From Liquidambar formosana (lineage: Eukaryota > Streptophyta > Magnoliopsida > Saxifragales > Altingiaceae), in contig CM077823.1 in assembly GCA_039720395.1 (NCBI GenBank), positions 31,454,371-31,518,370 of the forward strand: a stretch of 64,000 bases of DNA, read 5' to 3'. Shown here piece by piece: positions 13,605 to 24,770 of this stretch. Each line of letters starts with the position of its first letter. Position 1 is the stretch's first letter. The notes beneath the pieces were generated by a model, which was given only the letters and a program-made list of their open reading frames with translations, did not search any database and was not told the DNA's origin. The position numbers were made by a program, and so were the translations under genes.

Positions 13605-13788
13605 AAATAAAATAGTGAATACCAAATTTTCACTAACTTTTTACCCATGAAATAGGTATTCCATTAATTATGAACTAAAGTTCTTATATATCAATGAAAA
13701 TAAAATAAAATCTAATATAACATAATTAATGGAATACCTATTTCATGGGTAACAAGTTAGTGAAAATTTGGTATTCACTATTTTATTT
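13605..13788. mobile_element. 184-bp foldback MITE nested in the MULE
   Basis: The left arm starts AAATAAAATAGTGAATACC and the right arm is its reverse complement; the arms match over about 70 bp each, nearly perfectly. GGTAATGCCT is duplicated on both sides (13595-13604, 13789-13798). A 9-10-bp duplication suggests mobilisation by a Mutator-type transposase. No coding capacity. Confidence 0.85.
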
Positions 13789-14069
13789 GGTAATGCCTTA
13801 AGTAGAGTTGATAATGCCTAATTTATCGGTAAAACTTAACTAACATAATATAAGTAATTGTTAAACATTACAATACATCAAGCCAAACACATGTAGTCAA
13901 CAAAATAATTTAGTAACCATTACAATACATATATTACTCCAAATACATATACTTGTTCTCCCCATTTGATTTACCAAACACCCATCCAAAAACCATTACA
14001 ATACATAAAAACACAAAAAAAAAAAAATTATTATTATATCATAAATCCTATTCCATGTATTCTTTTTTA

Positions 14070-14880
14070 TCAATTGGACTTCCAACTCAACATTCCTTTG
14101 TTGCAGCTCATAATTCCTTTGGTTCAAGTCTAAATTTTTTTAAAACAACTTTCAATTCATTTTTTGCAATTCAAAATTGTTTTGCTGCAACTCAGAATTC
14201 TTTTGCTTCAACTCAATATTGTGGTGGTGCAAGTCACAAGCCCTTTCTTTAACTCCAAATTCAATTGTTGCAACTCGGCATTTCGTTCTTTCATAGCTGA
14301 ATTATTGTCTTTCAAGTCACAATTCTTTTCCGACATATGTGTGGGGGTTTTTTGTCGCTGTACATTCTTGCGCGTGGACTGTTGTCGCTGCGCATTCTTA
14401 CGCGTGGATTGTTCCCCCCTACTTGAAAGAATTGTTTGTTTGTCCCACATCGGAATGTGGGCGCCTCCCACCCTGCCATATTAGCCTGAGCATAGGCGAA
14501 GGGTGTACCACTACTTCTACCAAAATCCCTTCCATGATCACATGTTAGAGGATCAGCCCACTTATGAAATCCACATGAGCCATCCTGAAATGATCAACAC
14601 AGCACTCACATACAAATTATAGCAAAAAAAGAAAAAAAAAAAAGAAAAAGCAATTTATGTTAATTTTGGACCACCCTACAATCCCTAAATATATATTACG
14701 TTATAATTCGCGTACCCATAAAAATGTCTTCCGAGATTTAAATTAGTTTCAGATGTTATTTTTGGAGCCTTTACATTGCAATGACAGTTGGGACGCGAAT
14801 TATCATTGGAATTTGATGCTTCCCTATGTGTGGATTGACTTGAACTTGAACTTGAACTTGATGCCAATCTTAGTGTAGAT
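14070..14880 (-). pseudogene. GRF-type zinc-finger protein with coiled coil, decayed, inside the MULE
   Basis: Read on the minus strand, a Ser-rich start (about 14860) leads into CHCNVKAPKITSETNL then GRHFYGYANY, the layout of the plant GRF zinc finger (paired Cys, then G-R-x-F). The segment GSCGFHKWADPLTC (about 14540-14580) matches the usual F-x-W-x-D-P block that follows. After that come repeated Leu/Glu/Lys heptads (EKNCDLKDNNSAMKERNAEL, about 14250-14340), a coiled coil. One zinc-binding Cys appears lost (GY in place of GC), and several frame changes and stops are present. A first exon may lie near 15320-15390 next to the right terminal repeat. GRF domains are proposed nucleic-acid binders. 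Its placement mirrors mudrB of maize MuDR, though no sequence relation to mudrB is claimed. Confidence 0.65.
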
Positions 14881-15752
14881 AAATTAATGAAAATTTTACA
14901 AAAAATTAGAAGCGACAAATTTGAAAATACCCTAACATATTAACCATAAATGAGCAAAAAATGCATACATGCAAACCCGAAAAATGCATACATTATAACT
15001 GTATATATTAAAAATTTTTGAAAATTTTAGTACAAAAATGTAAGGGATACAAGCAATTTCACTTGAATTATGAATCCTACATTTTTACACCAACAAATAA
15101 CAGATTTAACCCAAATCTTGAACTTGATGCCATTCTTATAGTGTATAAATGAAAATTTTACAAAAAAAAAAAAAAAAAATTAGAAGAACAACTACATTTG
15201 TACACCCTACTGACTTGCACCCTACATTTTTACACCAACAACTAACATATTTAACCTAGATTTTAGAGTCGGCATCTGAAAAAATTGCACACATATGAGA
15301 AATACGTAAAAGGCATACAAACCTGATGGTGTAGGTTTGATCGGAAGCCTTCGTCCTTTCCAATCTTCAGCTGATATGGTTGTAGTTCAAGAATTTGTAG
15401 CGGATAGAGAGATACTAGTGGGTGGGTGGGTGTGCTTGTGAATAAAGAGAGGAAGAGAAGCAGAGAGGATAATTAGATTTGTATGGATGGGTATAAGAGA
15501 GAGAAAATGACTTGTGTGAGGGTGAGGAGCACGTGAGCTTGTATTAAGGGCATTTTGGGTAGAGAAAAGAGTCATGTGTGTTGCACATGACTCTTTTCGT
15601 TAAGCATATCACGGCAGCTTAACAGTTTGATGCAATGTGTTTAGTTCCAGTACTTCGGGGGGGGGGCTATTTGTAGGATTTTGTAGATGAGGGTGAAAAG
15701 TGATTTCTGGAAAAAGATGGAGGGGGCAAAGTGTAATTTTCCCTTCTTTTTT

Positions 15753-17111
15753 TGGCGATAAAATTAGAGGGGTTTGAAATCCTAACTTCTCCTTATTTTA
15801 CCCTTTACCCCCATCCCCCATTGCTAGTTTAACCCTGTAGCTTTCACATGCTATGTTAGTATGTTAATCTATAACATTGTACTATGGTGACCTTGACATA
15901 TTGATTTAACCACCATGCCATTAGGGCGGTGATAAGTTAAAGGGTAAATTTGATTTATTTTGCACAATACTCTTGTCCTAGTATAAATTACATAATAAAT
16001 ATGAAATATTACTATTTGCCATTGAAGACAAAATTAAAATGCCAACATATTTTAAATGAAGGGCTAAGATTAAGAGATACAATTTTTACTCTCATTTTTT
16101 ACATAATTCTTAAACTATTAGATCTTATCCGATCAAAGGTCTCCAAAGAAGTTAAGTAAATGGGGGGGGGGGGGGGGAGGTGAAATATATATATATAGGT
16201 GGTGTTTGGTTTAAATTATCCAAATTGTTTTTGATTTTTGGGAAAACAATTATTTAAGATTCACTTAAAATTTAGACATTTTGAGAAGTGCTTCTGTTTG
16301 GTTAGCTTATTAAAAAAAAACCATTTATTTTCATAAATAAATAGAAAACATCAAACAAACTCATTATGGCATTAGACTGATGTGAACTTAGGAAAAAAAA
16401 ACTTAAGATCAAAAGTTGTTATCACAAATCCCAATATTTATATATTATTTATTAGTATTATAAGGAGGAGATGGAATCTGATCTCTATATTAAGATAGAG
16501 GAGGAAAAGACAAATACTTATTGTCCCTTTTATGCCATGCGTGTGTGTATATATATATATATTTACATGAAAGAGTTAACATGATAAAACATCAAAGAAG
16601 GAAGAAAGTACAACATATCAAGTTCCTCTGTATACAATATAGCCATAAAAAAATATATAAGGTACAACTAAAGCATATAACAGATGGAGAAGAGGTACCT
16701 TTGTTCTCCTGTGTATAACAAAAATGAAACTGAGGCAGGTGGGACAGTGCAAAAGACTAATGGTTAAAAGGGAGATTGAGAGGGACAAGGAGAGGGAGAG
16801 GAAGAAAGAGAGGAAGAGGAGGATGGTACTACTGACAAGTACTATTCATGAAAGAGAAGAGAGACCCATCAGGTTTTTCATTGCATAAAAGCATGAAGAG
16901 CGTTCGATTTTTATAAGAAATTTTAGGTGGATCTGTTTTCAAAGCCGCCCCACTTAAAATAAAAATAGGCTCCCACTCGATTTTGTTTTAATCAATCTTT
17001 CTCTCTTAAATGGTTTTGGTAAAATCAATTCTTTCCTTAACCAAACGTTCTTTTTAAGGATAAAATCTGATTTAATCAGTAAACAAAAACCAAACCTAAA
17101 CACGCACATAG
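15753..17111. other. intergenic, no gene seen
   Basis: AT-rich, with a G-run at about 16163-16177, TA runs and a purine-rich GAGA tract near 16770-16830. No coding region is recognised. Confidence 0.4.
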
Positions 17112-17495
17112 AGCTCGCTTCTTATGAGGTTAACCTAACCTAACTTTGCGTTAGGTTACCCTCCAAAACTATACATGTGATTCATATTTTACGAAACCAA
17201 CCGTTAGTTAGATAATCTAATCATGTAGGTGATGCATACCAAAAATCAAGTTGATTCCGAGACTAATTGCTATTCGATCTAAAACTTATATTTTTTAATC
17301 AATGACAATTGCTCATTTTGGACATTTATAAATGAAGTAGTTCTTAATCTCAGATCAACTTGATTTTTGGTTTACATGACCTTCACATGAAGTAGATCTA
17401 ATCCAACGGTTGGTTTTGAAAAATAAAAATCAAAGATAGAGTTTTGGAAGGTGACCTAATATAAAGTTAGGTTAAGTTAATCTCATAAGAAGGGG
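17112..17495. mobile_element. Foldback MITE
   Basis: The left arm CTTCTTATGAGGTTAACCTA and right arm TTAATCTCATAAGAAG are inverted copies. The match continues through the TTAGGT and CCAAAACT motifs for about 100 bp per arm. The core (AGATAATC, CATG, CCAAAAATCAAGTTGATT) resembles the MITE at 38509. The target duplication was not resolved because TA repeats adjoin. Confidence 0.6.
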
Positions 17496-17520
17496 ACTAT
17501 ATATATATATATATATAGAT

Positions 17521-17682
17521 GATCAGATAAACATGTGCTGATATAACTTATATCAACACCTGTATTGGGAGTTATGCCTTATACATTAGTGGGATATGAG
17601 ATACATTGGACCAATGCAAGGGATACAACCCTTAATGTATGGTGCTGATATAACTTATATCAATATGTGATGATGGGAACAT
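17521..17682. mobile_element. Short MITE with palindromic ends, copy 1
   Basis: Both ends carry the palindrome TGATATAACTTATATCA (about 17539 and 17645). The same architecture recurs at 58664-58817, giving a two-copy family in this window. No coding capacity. Confidence 0.6.
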
Positions 17683-17701
17683 AATATATATATATATATA
17701 C

Positions 17702-20594
17702 AGTGGTGTTCATATCAGCTGAAGCTAATATACCGGTACATTAGCTAAAGCAATCTCAGCCTTCCATGTCTTTCAAGTTGCATCCAACGGCTGTACAAGG
17801 ATATTTGAGAAACTCGGATCTTAACCCAGTTCCCAAAAGCTGTAGCACGTCAACATCATTCAAAAACCAGATCTGGTTCAAATGGGGAAGCTCCTCACAT
17901 CTCCTCTCACCTAAACCTTTAACCCTCCTCCTCCTTGCACATCAGCTCCTCCTCTTCTCACTGCCAAGTTGCTTCAGCCCTCCTCATCTCCTCGCACCCG
18001 AAGCTTCTCTCACTCAGATCTAAACGCCATGAAGTTTTTCTCGCTTAGATCCAAATCCCTCACCGCCGGCGATCTGAAACGAAGCTCCCCCCTGCGTTTA
18101 ACCTCATCGCCGGTGAACGGTAAGCATTTTTTTTTTCGATTTCTGCCGTATTTTTATTTTTATTTTTATTTTTTTCCTCTAAACCTCATCTCTTCTCTAA
18201 ACCCTCACTGACTGTGTAACCCCTCTATTGTAGCAAGAGGTATCACCGCCGGTGAACTAAAATGTCTTCCCACTGTGTTTAAGCTCGCCGGCGACCGCAG
18301 TCACCGGAGAAATATGATGATGATATTGATTGGTCTTTGGAAATATTTGTTGTTGCTTTTGTAGAAATAGAGGGAAGACTGTTATGCTCATTCAGTGATT
18401 TATTGATTGGAAGGTGTTTGAGTTGAAGATTTTAAGTTTCTGAGTTGATGAATTCAGGAATGTGTCGCAATATGAACACTCATTTGCTCGTTTTAAGTTT
18501 CTTTTAGCAGATTTTTACATTTTTTTTGTTAAAGATTTTGCTTTCTCTTTGTATGGAGCTTCAGTATAACAGTTTGAAAAGTAGGGATGCTTTTTAGAAA
18601 GCTTGTGGTTGAGACACAAGATTGTTGAGATGGGCATCCCTAGTTTTGGTAATGGGGGACAACCCCTCTTGATTTAGGCATTAGAAAACCAAAACTGTTC
18701 TTAATTGTATGAAACAGAGAAGGTTTTAAATAGGAAGCTTTTTTAGTTTCATTTGAGGAGTGTCCCATTTATCAAAAAGTGAGGGTGTCCAATATAGTGG
18801 CTTTTGCTCTTACTGAATTTATTGTTTTTTTTAATTTCATTTTTTATTAACAATTTATTATTACTGTAAGACATTATTGGGATTGAATTGTGGTTTTATT
18901 GGAGCACCTTGAGGCTTGGAATTCCATGGATTCAAAACTTGGGGCATGCTTCTTACCTATGAGTAATCTCCAATGGGATGAGCTTGATTAGAAATAGAAT
19001 TGGTAGTTGTGGAGCCAAGTTGACTGCTTTGGTGCTTTTGAACAACTGGTAGTTTGTTGGGCTTGCTTGGTTAGATTATAATCACAGGTGTAGCTTAGGT
19101 TAGGACGTGGGTGTTGGTATTGGTTTGGGACAAGAAATAATGTCCATATGTAAAGAGTGGTTAAGCACAGGTTGGGCATGGCTTGCCTATCATCCATCTC
19201 TAGGTCCATATTAAATGCCAAAAATTGATTCAAATGAATGCCAAAAATTGATTCAATATGGACCAATTGAATGCCAAATTTTTTTTGACGCAAACCTACA
19301 AGAAATGCCAAAAAATTTCAAACTTTTATTGGGCATGGCTTGCCTAACATCCAATCTCTAGGTCCATATTCAACATAGAACACCAATTAATCGAGTATAG
19401 ACCATGACCTCAATGTTTAATGCCAATTCGGATCTAATTGGTGGATTAAATGGATTCAAATGAACCTTAATATTTAATGTCGATTCAGATCCAATTGGTG
19501 GATTATAGAACGCTAATTTTTTTCTTCACAAAAATGCCTAGAAGTCGTATACACAGACATTAAGAAATTAATGTCAACTCAAGTTTTCTAACCTAATGGC
19601 AAATAAGAGTTTCTTCCAAAGCATCCATTATGCATGAAGAGCAGCACATATTTAAGGAAATAAAAGATGCTAAAAAGCATCCCTACTTTTCAAACTGTTA
19701 TACTGAAGCTCTATACAAAAGAGAAAGCAAAATCTTTAACAAAAAAAATGTAAAAATTTGCTAAAAGAAACTTAAAACTGGTCTCAAGACATTGTTCACA
19801 AGCAAATGCGTGTCCATATTACAACACATTCCTAAATTCATCAACTCAGAAACTTAAAATCTTCAACTCAAGCACCTTCCAATCAATAAATCACTGAATG
19901 AGCATAACAATCCTCCCCCTGTTTCTATGAAAGCAACAACAAATATTTCCAAAGACCTATCAATATCATCATCATATTTCTCCGGTGAGTGCGGTCGCCG
20001 GCGGCGAGCTTAAACACAGTGGGAAGCCATTTTAGTTCGCCAGCAGTGATACCTCTTGCTGCGATAGGGGGTTACATAGTTAGTGAGGGTTTGGAGAAGA
20101 GATGAGGTTTAGAGGAAAAAAATAAAAATAAAAATAAAAATACAGCAGAAATCGAAAAAAAAAAAAAATGCCTACCGTTCGCCAACGATGAGGTTAAACG
20201 CAGGGGGGAGCTTCGTTTCAGATCGCCGGAGGTGAGGAGTTTGGATCTGAGTGAGAGAAACTTCAGTGGCGTTTGGATCTGAGTGAGAGAAGCTTCGGGT
20301 GCGAGGAGATGAGGAGGGCTGAAGCAACTTGGCGGTGAGAGGAGGAAGAGCTGATATGCGAGGAGGAGGACGGTTGAAGGCTTAGGTGAGAGGAGATGTG
20401 AGCAGCTTCCCCGTTTGAACCAGATCTGGTTTTTGAATGATGTTGACATACTGCAGCTTTTGGGAACCGGGTTAAGATTCGGGTTTCTCAAATATCCTTG
20501 CATAGCCGTTGGATGCAACTGGAAAGACATGGAAGGCTGAGATTGCTTCAGCTTATGTACCAATATATTAGCTTCAGTTGATATGAACACCACT
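17702..20594. repeat. Large inverted repeat (0.9-kb arms, 1.07-kb spacer)
   Basis: Left arm 17702-18596 and right arm 19671-20594 are inverted copies beginning AGTGGTGTTCATATCA at the outer ends, and are visibly alike throughout with scattered differences. Both abut TA-dinucleotide runs. Each arm contains an open frame with similar residues (PTAVQGYLRN / PTAMQGYLRN, SFKNQIWFK), which reflects the duplication. The spacer contains an internal direct repeat (GGGCATGGCTTGCCTA, near 19168 and 19333). No transposase is seen. It could be a foldback transposon or an inverted duplication of a captured 5' gene end. Confidence 0.8.
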
Positions 20595-20639
<45 letters not shown>

Positions 20640-20652
<13 letters not shown>

Positions 20653-20762
20653 CACGAATCATTTGGAGACAAATTTGTGTTATGAGACCATTAGATCTTA
20701 TACTTAAGAACCATGTAAAAAATTGAGTACAAAAATTGTATTTCTTGGATCTTAACCTTTTA
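20640..20762. repeat. MITE-like fragment
   Basis: Contains AAATTGTATTTCTTGGATCTTAACC-type sequence, similar in theme to the inverted repeat at 46821-46984. It is flanked on the left by a TA microsatellite (about 20596-20651). Confidence 0.3.
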
Positions 20763-20774
20763 ATAAATATAATA

Positions 20775-22476
20775 TTCCCTCCGTTCCTATTTTATTGGTC
20801 TCCTTTTCTCCTTATGATGTTTTAAAATTATGGGACTTTGGCCACAGAGTCCTGATTTTAGGACTTATGCATGCATAAGTCCACATGATGTTCTTATGAA
20901 ACCTTAAGTCCAAAAATAAAAGAGACCAAAATACCCTTACCCTTGCACCTTCTCTCCTCCATTTTCATGGAGCTCAAATGTAGATCTGTTGGTTACATTT
21001 TACTATAACATTGTCAAGACGATCCTTTGACATTATAGATCTATTAATTTTGTTTCTCTCTCCATCGAATCCTTTCACACAATCAAACCAAAAGGCAACC
21101 CAGATCGTGAAAACACATTTAACACACCCAAATCTAGGTGTTGTAGGTGAAGTGAGGGTTTGGGTTTCGAATTTGATGGGTTTGGGTTTCAAATCTGATG
21201 GCTATGGCATTTAGGCGAAGGCGGTGGCTAGGTCAAGGTCGTAAATGGGATAGCTTTTACTTTTCTCTTCTCATTTGTTTTGCCTTTTCTCTCAGTCTAT
21301 CTCCATCTCTCCTCTTTCCTCCTTGTTTCTGTCCACCCACATTTTCCAAGTATGTGTTTGCAACCTGTTGTGATGGAGTAAGTGTAATTATATTTTCATT
21401 TCTAAATATGTCGTAGTGTATCTTTACTCGATAAACTCTTGAAAGCATGTTAATGCAACTTTATGATTATATGTTGTGTTTAATTTCATTATTGTTTTGT
21501 TTATGGAACATCATTTGTTGGGGTTTCTTGATTTTATTCTTATAGGCATCATCAAAGCTTCCTTTCCACAGCCAATTCTCCCTTCCACAAGCAATGGATC
21601 ATATAGATCACATGATTCATCAATATTTTTTAAAACAGTTACATATAACTGTTTTAAACTTACTATCATCTCTTGTTTTAAACTCACTCCCTTATCTCAA
21701 ATCCAAAAATTTTCAAACAAATAATACCAAATTTAATTATTTTCTTCGTAATTTAACTATTAAACCTACTCACAAAAACAATTAATTTAAATTTAAACTC
21801 TAGCAAAAACAATTTAATTTCAAAATTTCTAAAACAGTTACATGTAGCTATTTAATGTGTTTTCATGTTAATAGTTTAATCCCTAGTAAAAAAAAATGAT
21901 CTTAATAGCTAGATGAAAGTCACAAATAGTTAAGTTCAACTATATTATTCCTCATTTAAATGTTAATTTAGAAACAAAACAATTTTCATTTAACAATTTT
22001 AAAACAATTATATGTAACAGCTTCGTAATAATTACATGTAATCAATGTAACAATTTTTTTCTTATAAATAATTTCATATTCATGATGGGTTTTATTTCGA
22101 AGGTCTCGACTAATAGATTCTAAATATATAATTTTATTGAAAATTAATGTGTAAAATGAGTAATGTCATTTTAAAGTTCGCAAACAAAAAATAACACTTA
22201 AAAGTGGACTTATGACTACATAAGTTTTTTGTATGGACTTATGCCTCCATTAGTCCTATAAAGAGAACTTTTCGCTAATTTTCTCTTAAAATTATTGTGA
22301 CATTCAAAAGGTTAAATATTCTTTTTATTTGCTTTCTTAAAATACCCATTCTTATGGCTATTCCTTGAGAGCAAAATTGGAATATTAAAACATATATTTT
22401 GATGTGAATGTATTTAATAGGGTTCCTAAAAAAGCATGATTTTTCCAAGAGGACACTCAATTAGAAATGGATGGAG
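20775..22476. mobile_element. Stowaway-type terminal motifs bounding a 1.7-kb segment
   Basis: The left end TTCCCTCCGTTCC and the reverse-complemented right end CTCCATCCATTTC are Stowaway-like, and TA flanks both (20773-20774, 22477-22478). Internal GGACTTATGCAT and GGACTTATGCCT motifs near 20870 and 22230 support a single unit. At 1.7 kb it is long for a MITE and has no transposase. It could be two MITEs around unrelated DNA. Confidence 0.4.
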
Positions 22477-22622
22477 TATAAAGACATTAAATGTAGTTTC
22501 TAAAATAAGTTTTTTTCCAAAGAAGATTGTATCTAAGATAGAGATTATGTGTGACTTTAATAAAGATAAGGACACACATTAAAATACATTTAGTGAAATA
22601 ATAATTACACGAAAAGATATTA

Positions 22623-22914
22623 CTTCTTCGATTTCATATTTATTGTCTTCCTTTTCATTTTGGACCATTTCAAAATTATTGTTCTAATAAAAAAGTCAGG
22701 ATTTCCTTTTACTCCATTTTCTAAAATGCCCATATCCATGGTAATTTTTACATGATGTAAACAAAATAAACTCAACTAATGATTATACTACGCTTGAGGG
22801 CAAAATTAAAAGATTAATGTATAAAGGTGGATGTAAAAGCATTTAATGGAATTCCTTAAAAGATATGTTTTTTTCAAACAAGAAAGTGGATTTGAAATGG
22901 AGGAACTGAGGAAG
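22623..22914. mobile_element. Stowaway-like MITE
   Basis: The ends are CTTCTTCGATTTC and, reverse-complemented, CTTCCTCAGTTCC, with TA on both sides (22621-22622, 22915-22916). The interior shares GAGGGCAAAATT and ATTTAATGG motifs with the copies at 5734 and 20775. Confidence 0.6.
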
Positions 22915-22916
22915 TA

Positions 22917-23520
22917 AAATGCATAGAAAATATTGCAAATATCATTGAAAAATGTAAAAATACATAGAAAATTGTGAAAATTGCATAGAAAACATGTAAG
23001 TATATAGTAAATTGTGCAAATGCATTTTCTCATCTAGTTATTGCTTTAATAAATGTCTAATAACATGCGTTTTTAGGACACTCATTAAGAAATCCCTTCA
23101 CGTTAAAAGAGAGTAAGTATGATTAACGAATGAAAGTATACGATATTATACTATTGCTTTTGTGGTTTAGTGATGGTACTAGAGTGGGTGGTGTTTAAGA
23201 GTGAATTCCTCTCCAAAATAACTAAAAAAGAAAAAATAAAATCGATAATATTATCATTTGTTATAAAGTCTAAAAGGAAAGTAAGTGTAATTTGAGTAAC
23301 CATGAGGAATATATTTTAAGAATTGACACAAATTTTCAATGACATCGTATCATATTGGCATTTGATTCACTCGGTGGTTAATTTTGGGTTCAAACTCCTA
23401 AGGTATCTAATTACAATTAAAGATGAGTTGGAGACTTAAGAATAGAGTTTGGTTTTATCCATTATGAAAAAAAAGAGATAAAGCAAAAAAAAAAAAAAGA
23501 ATTGTCAGAAATTTCTGACA
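22917..23520. other. intergenic, AT-rich
   Basis: At 22918-23028 an AT-rich motif (CATAGAAAAT with ATTGTGAAAAT variants) recurs about four times as an imperfect tandem. The rest shows no gene. Confidence 0.4.
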
Positions 23521-23543
23521 TCCTCTCTTACTATAGGGAGAAA

Positions 23544-23702
23544 AACTTCCATGTAACTGTGACACGGCCACGTGGTATCACAGGCCAATCAGAAGCAAGC
23601 AAAGTGGGAGTGTCAGCGTACTTTCTGGACCCACACTCCCACTTTGCTTGCTTTTGATTGGCCCGTGATACCACGTGGCCGTGTCACAGTTACATGGAAG
23701 TT
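23544..23702. mobile_element. Near-perfect foldback MITE
   Basis: The 70-bp arms 23544-23613 and 23633-23702 are inverted copies with only two differences, and the loop is 19 bp. The arms include CACGTGG (G-box-like). Weaker similarity continues outward (CTATAG...GAGAA on the left; TTCTCTACTAT on the right). The MULE that starts at 23715 has inserted in this right-hand flank. Confidence 0.8.
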
Positions 23703-24172
23703 CTTCTCTACTATGGGAATGGCTAAAGCAACCCCAAGAAAGGTTAAGTTTACCCCCCCCAATTTTTTAATGAGAAAATGATGGTGTGAAATGACCAAAA
23801 GGGGCATCAGTGTTAACCCACCCCACCCCACCCCACGCCAGCCCCACCCCTCATTCATCTGAAATCTCATTTGCGCGCCAAAACCCCTCACCATCACGTT
23901 CCACTATCCGGCACCCTCTCCGGCGACATTCTCCAGCAACTTTGTCCGGCAACATTCTCAGGCGCTCTTCCGGCAACTCTCATCCTCATCTCTCACTCTT
24001 TCATAACCACCCCTAACCAATATATCATCTTCATCCCTCACTCTCTCACAACAACCCTTAAACAAAAATCCATAACCCATTTGTAGTGGCTTTTACGTTT
24101 TTTATGAGCAATGGAGGAGGAAGAAGTCAGTTGGAATGGTGTTGGCAGCAAGGAGGTATGTATTTTGGCTTC

Positions 24173-24506
24173 AAAGTATGCAAAAATGGCGATTTTTTTT
24201 ATTGCAGTCGCGCAGGTTCGACTCTGGTAATCCGTAATGTTCGGTTTTACGTGACCAAGCATTATGGTAATGTTCGGTTTTACACAACCAAGCTTTATGG
24301 TAATGTTCGGTTTTACACAACCAAGCAAAAACAAATACCCTTAAATAGTTATGCTTGGTTGTGTAAAACCGAACATTACCATAAAGCTTGGTTGTGTAAA
24401 ACCGAACATTACCATAATGCTTGGTCACGTAAAACCGAACATTACGGATTACCAGAGTCGAACCTGCGCGACTGCAATAAAAAAAATCGCCATTTTTGCA
24501 TACTTT
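24173..24506. repeat. Perfect 155-bp inverted repeat with 24-nt loop
   Basis: Arms 24173-24327 and 24352-24506 are base-for-base reverse complements by inspection. Each arm contains three tandem 33-bp units built on TAATGTTCGGTTTTAC followed by ACCAAGC, plus a unique outer part (GCAAAAATGGCG, CGCGCAGG). A transcript through it would form a very long hairpin. Confidence 0.9.
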
Positions 24507-24770
24507 CTCCAGTCGCGGGTGAGCAGGGTCGCCGTGGAGGACTGCCGGTGACTTTCTCCAGTCGCGGGTGAGTGCAGTCACCAGTCGCGGGTGAGCGGGG
24601 TCGCCGTGGAGGACTGCCGTTCTCTTTCTCCAGTCGCGGGTGAGCGGGGTCGCAGTGCTTTCTCCAGTCGCGGGTGAACGGGGTCGCCGCCGGTGACTTT
24701 CTCCAGTCGTCGCGGGTGAACGGGGTCGCCGCCGGTGACTTTCTCCAGTCGTCGTGGGTGAGCGGGGTGG
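24506..24770. repeat. GC-rich tandem repeat
   Basis: Units built on CTTTCTCCAGTCGCGGGTGA and GCGGGGTCGCCG recur about six times with length variation. This stretch is strikingly GC-rich against AT-rich surroundings. Confidence 0.8.

Larger units (their letters stand above)
7363..15743. mobile_element. 8.4-kb MULE carrying a decayed transposase and a second ORF
   Basis: The ends are GAGAAAATTACACTTTGC (left) and GGGAAAATTACACTTTGC (right, reverse-complemented), and the inverted repeats extend for about 95 bp (7363-7457 and 15649-15743). Both sides carry the identical 9-bp duplication TTCTTTTTT (7354-7362, 15744-15752), the Mutator signature. The element contains a MURA-type transposase pseudogene on + and a GRF-zinc-finger pseudogene on -, transcribed toward each other, plus a nested MITE at 13605-13788. 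The size and two-gene convergent layout resemble autonomous MuDR elements. Broken frames show it is now defective. Confidence 0.92.

Noticed and set aside
20072..20662. 196-codon minus-strand open frame
   Set aside because: It begins in a TA microsatellite and lies in one arm of the inverted repeat. The other arm has a broken version. No domain is seen.
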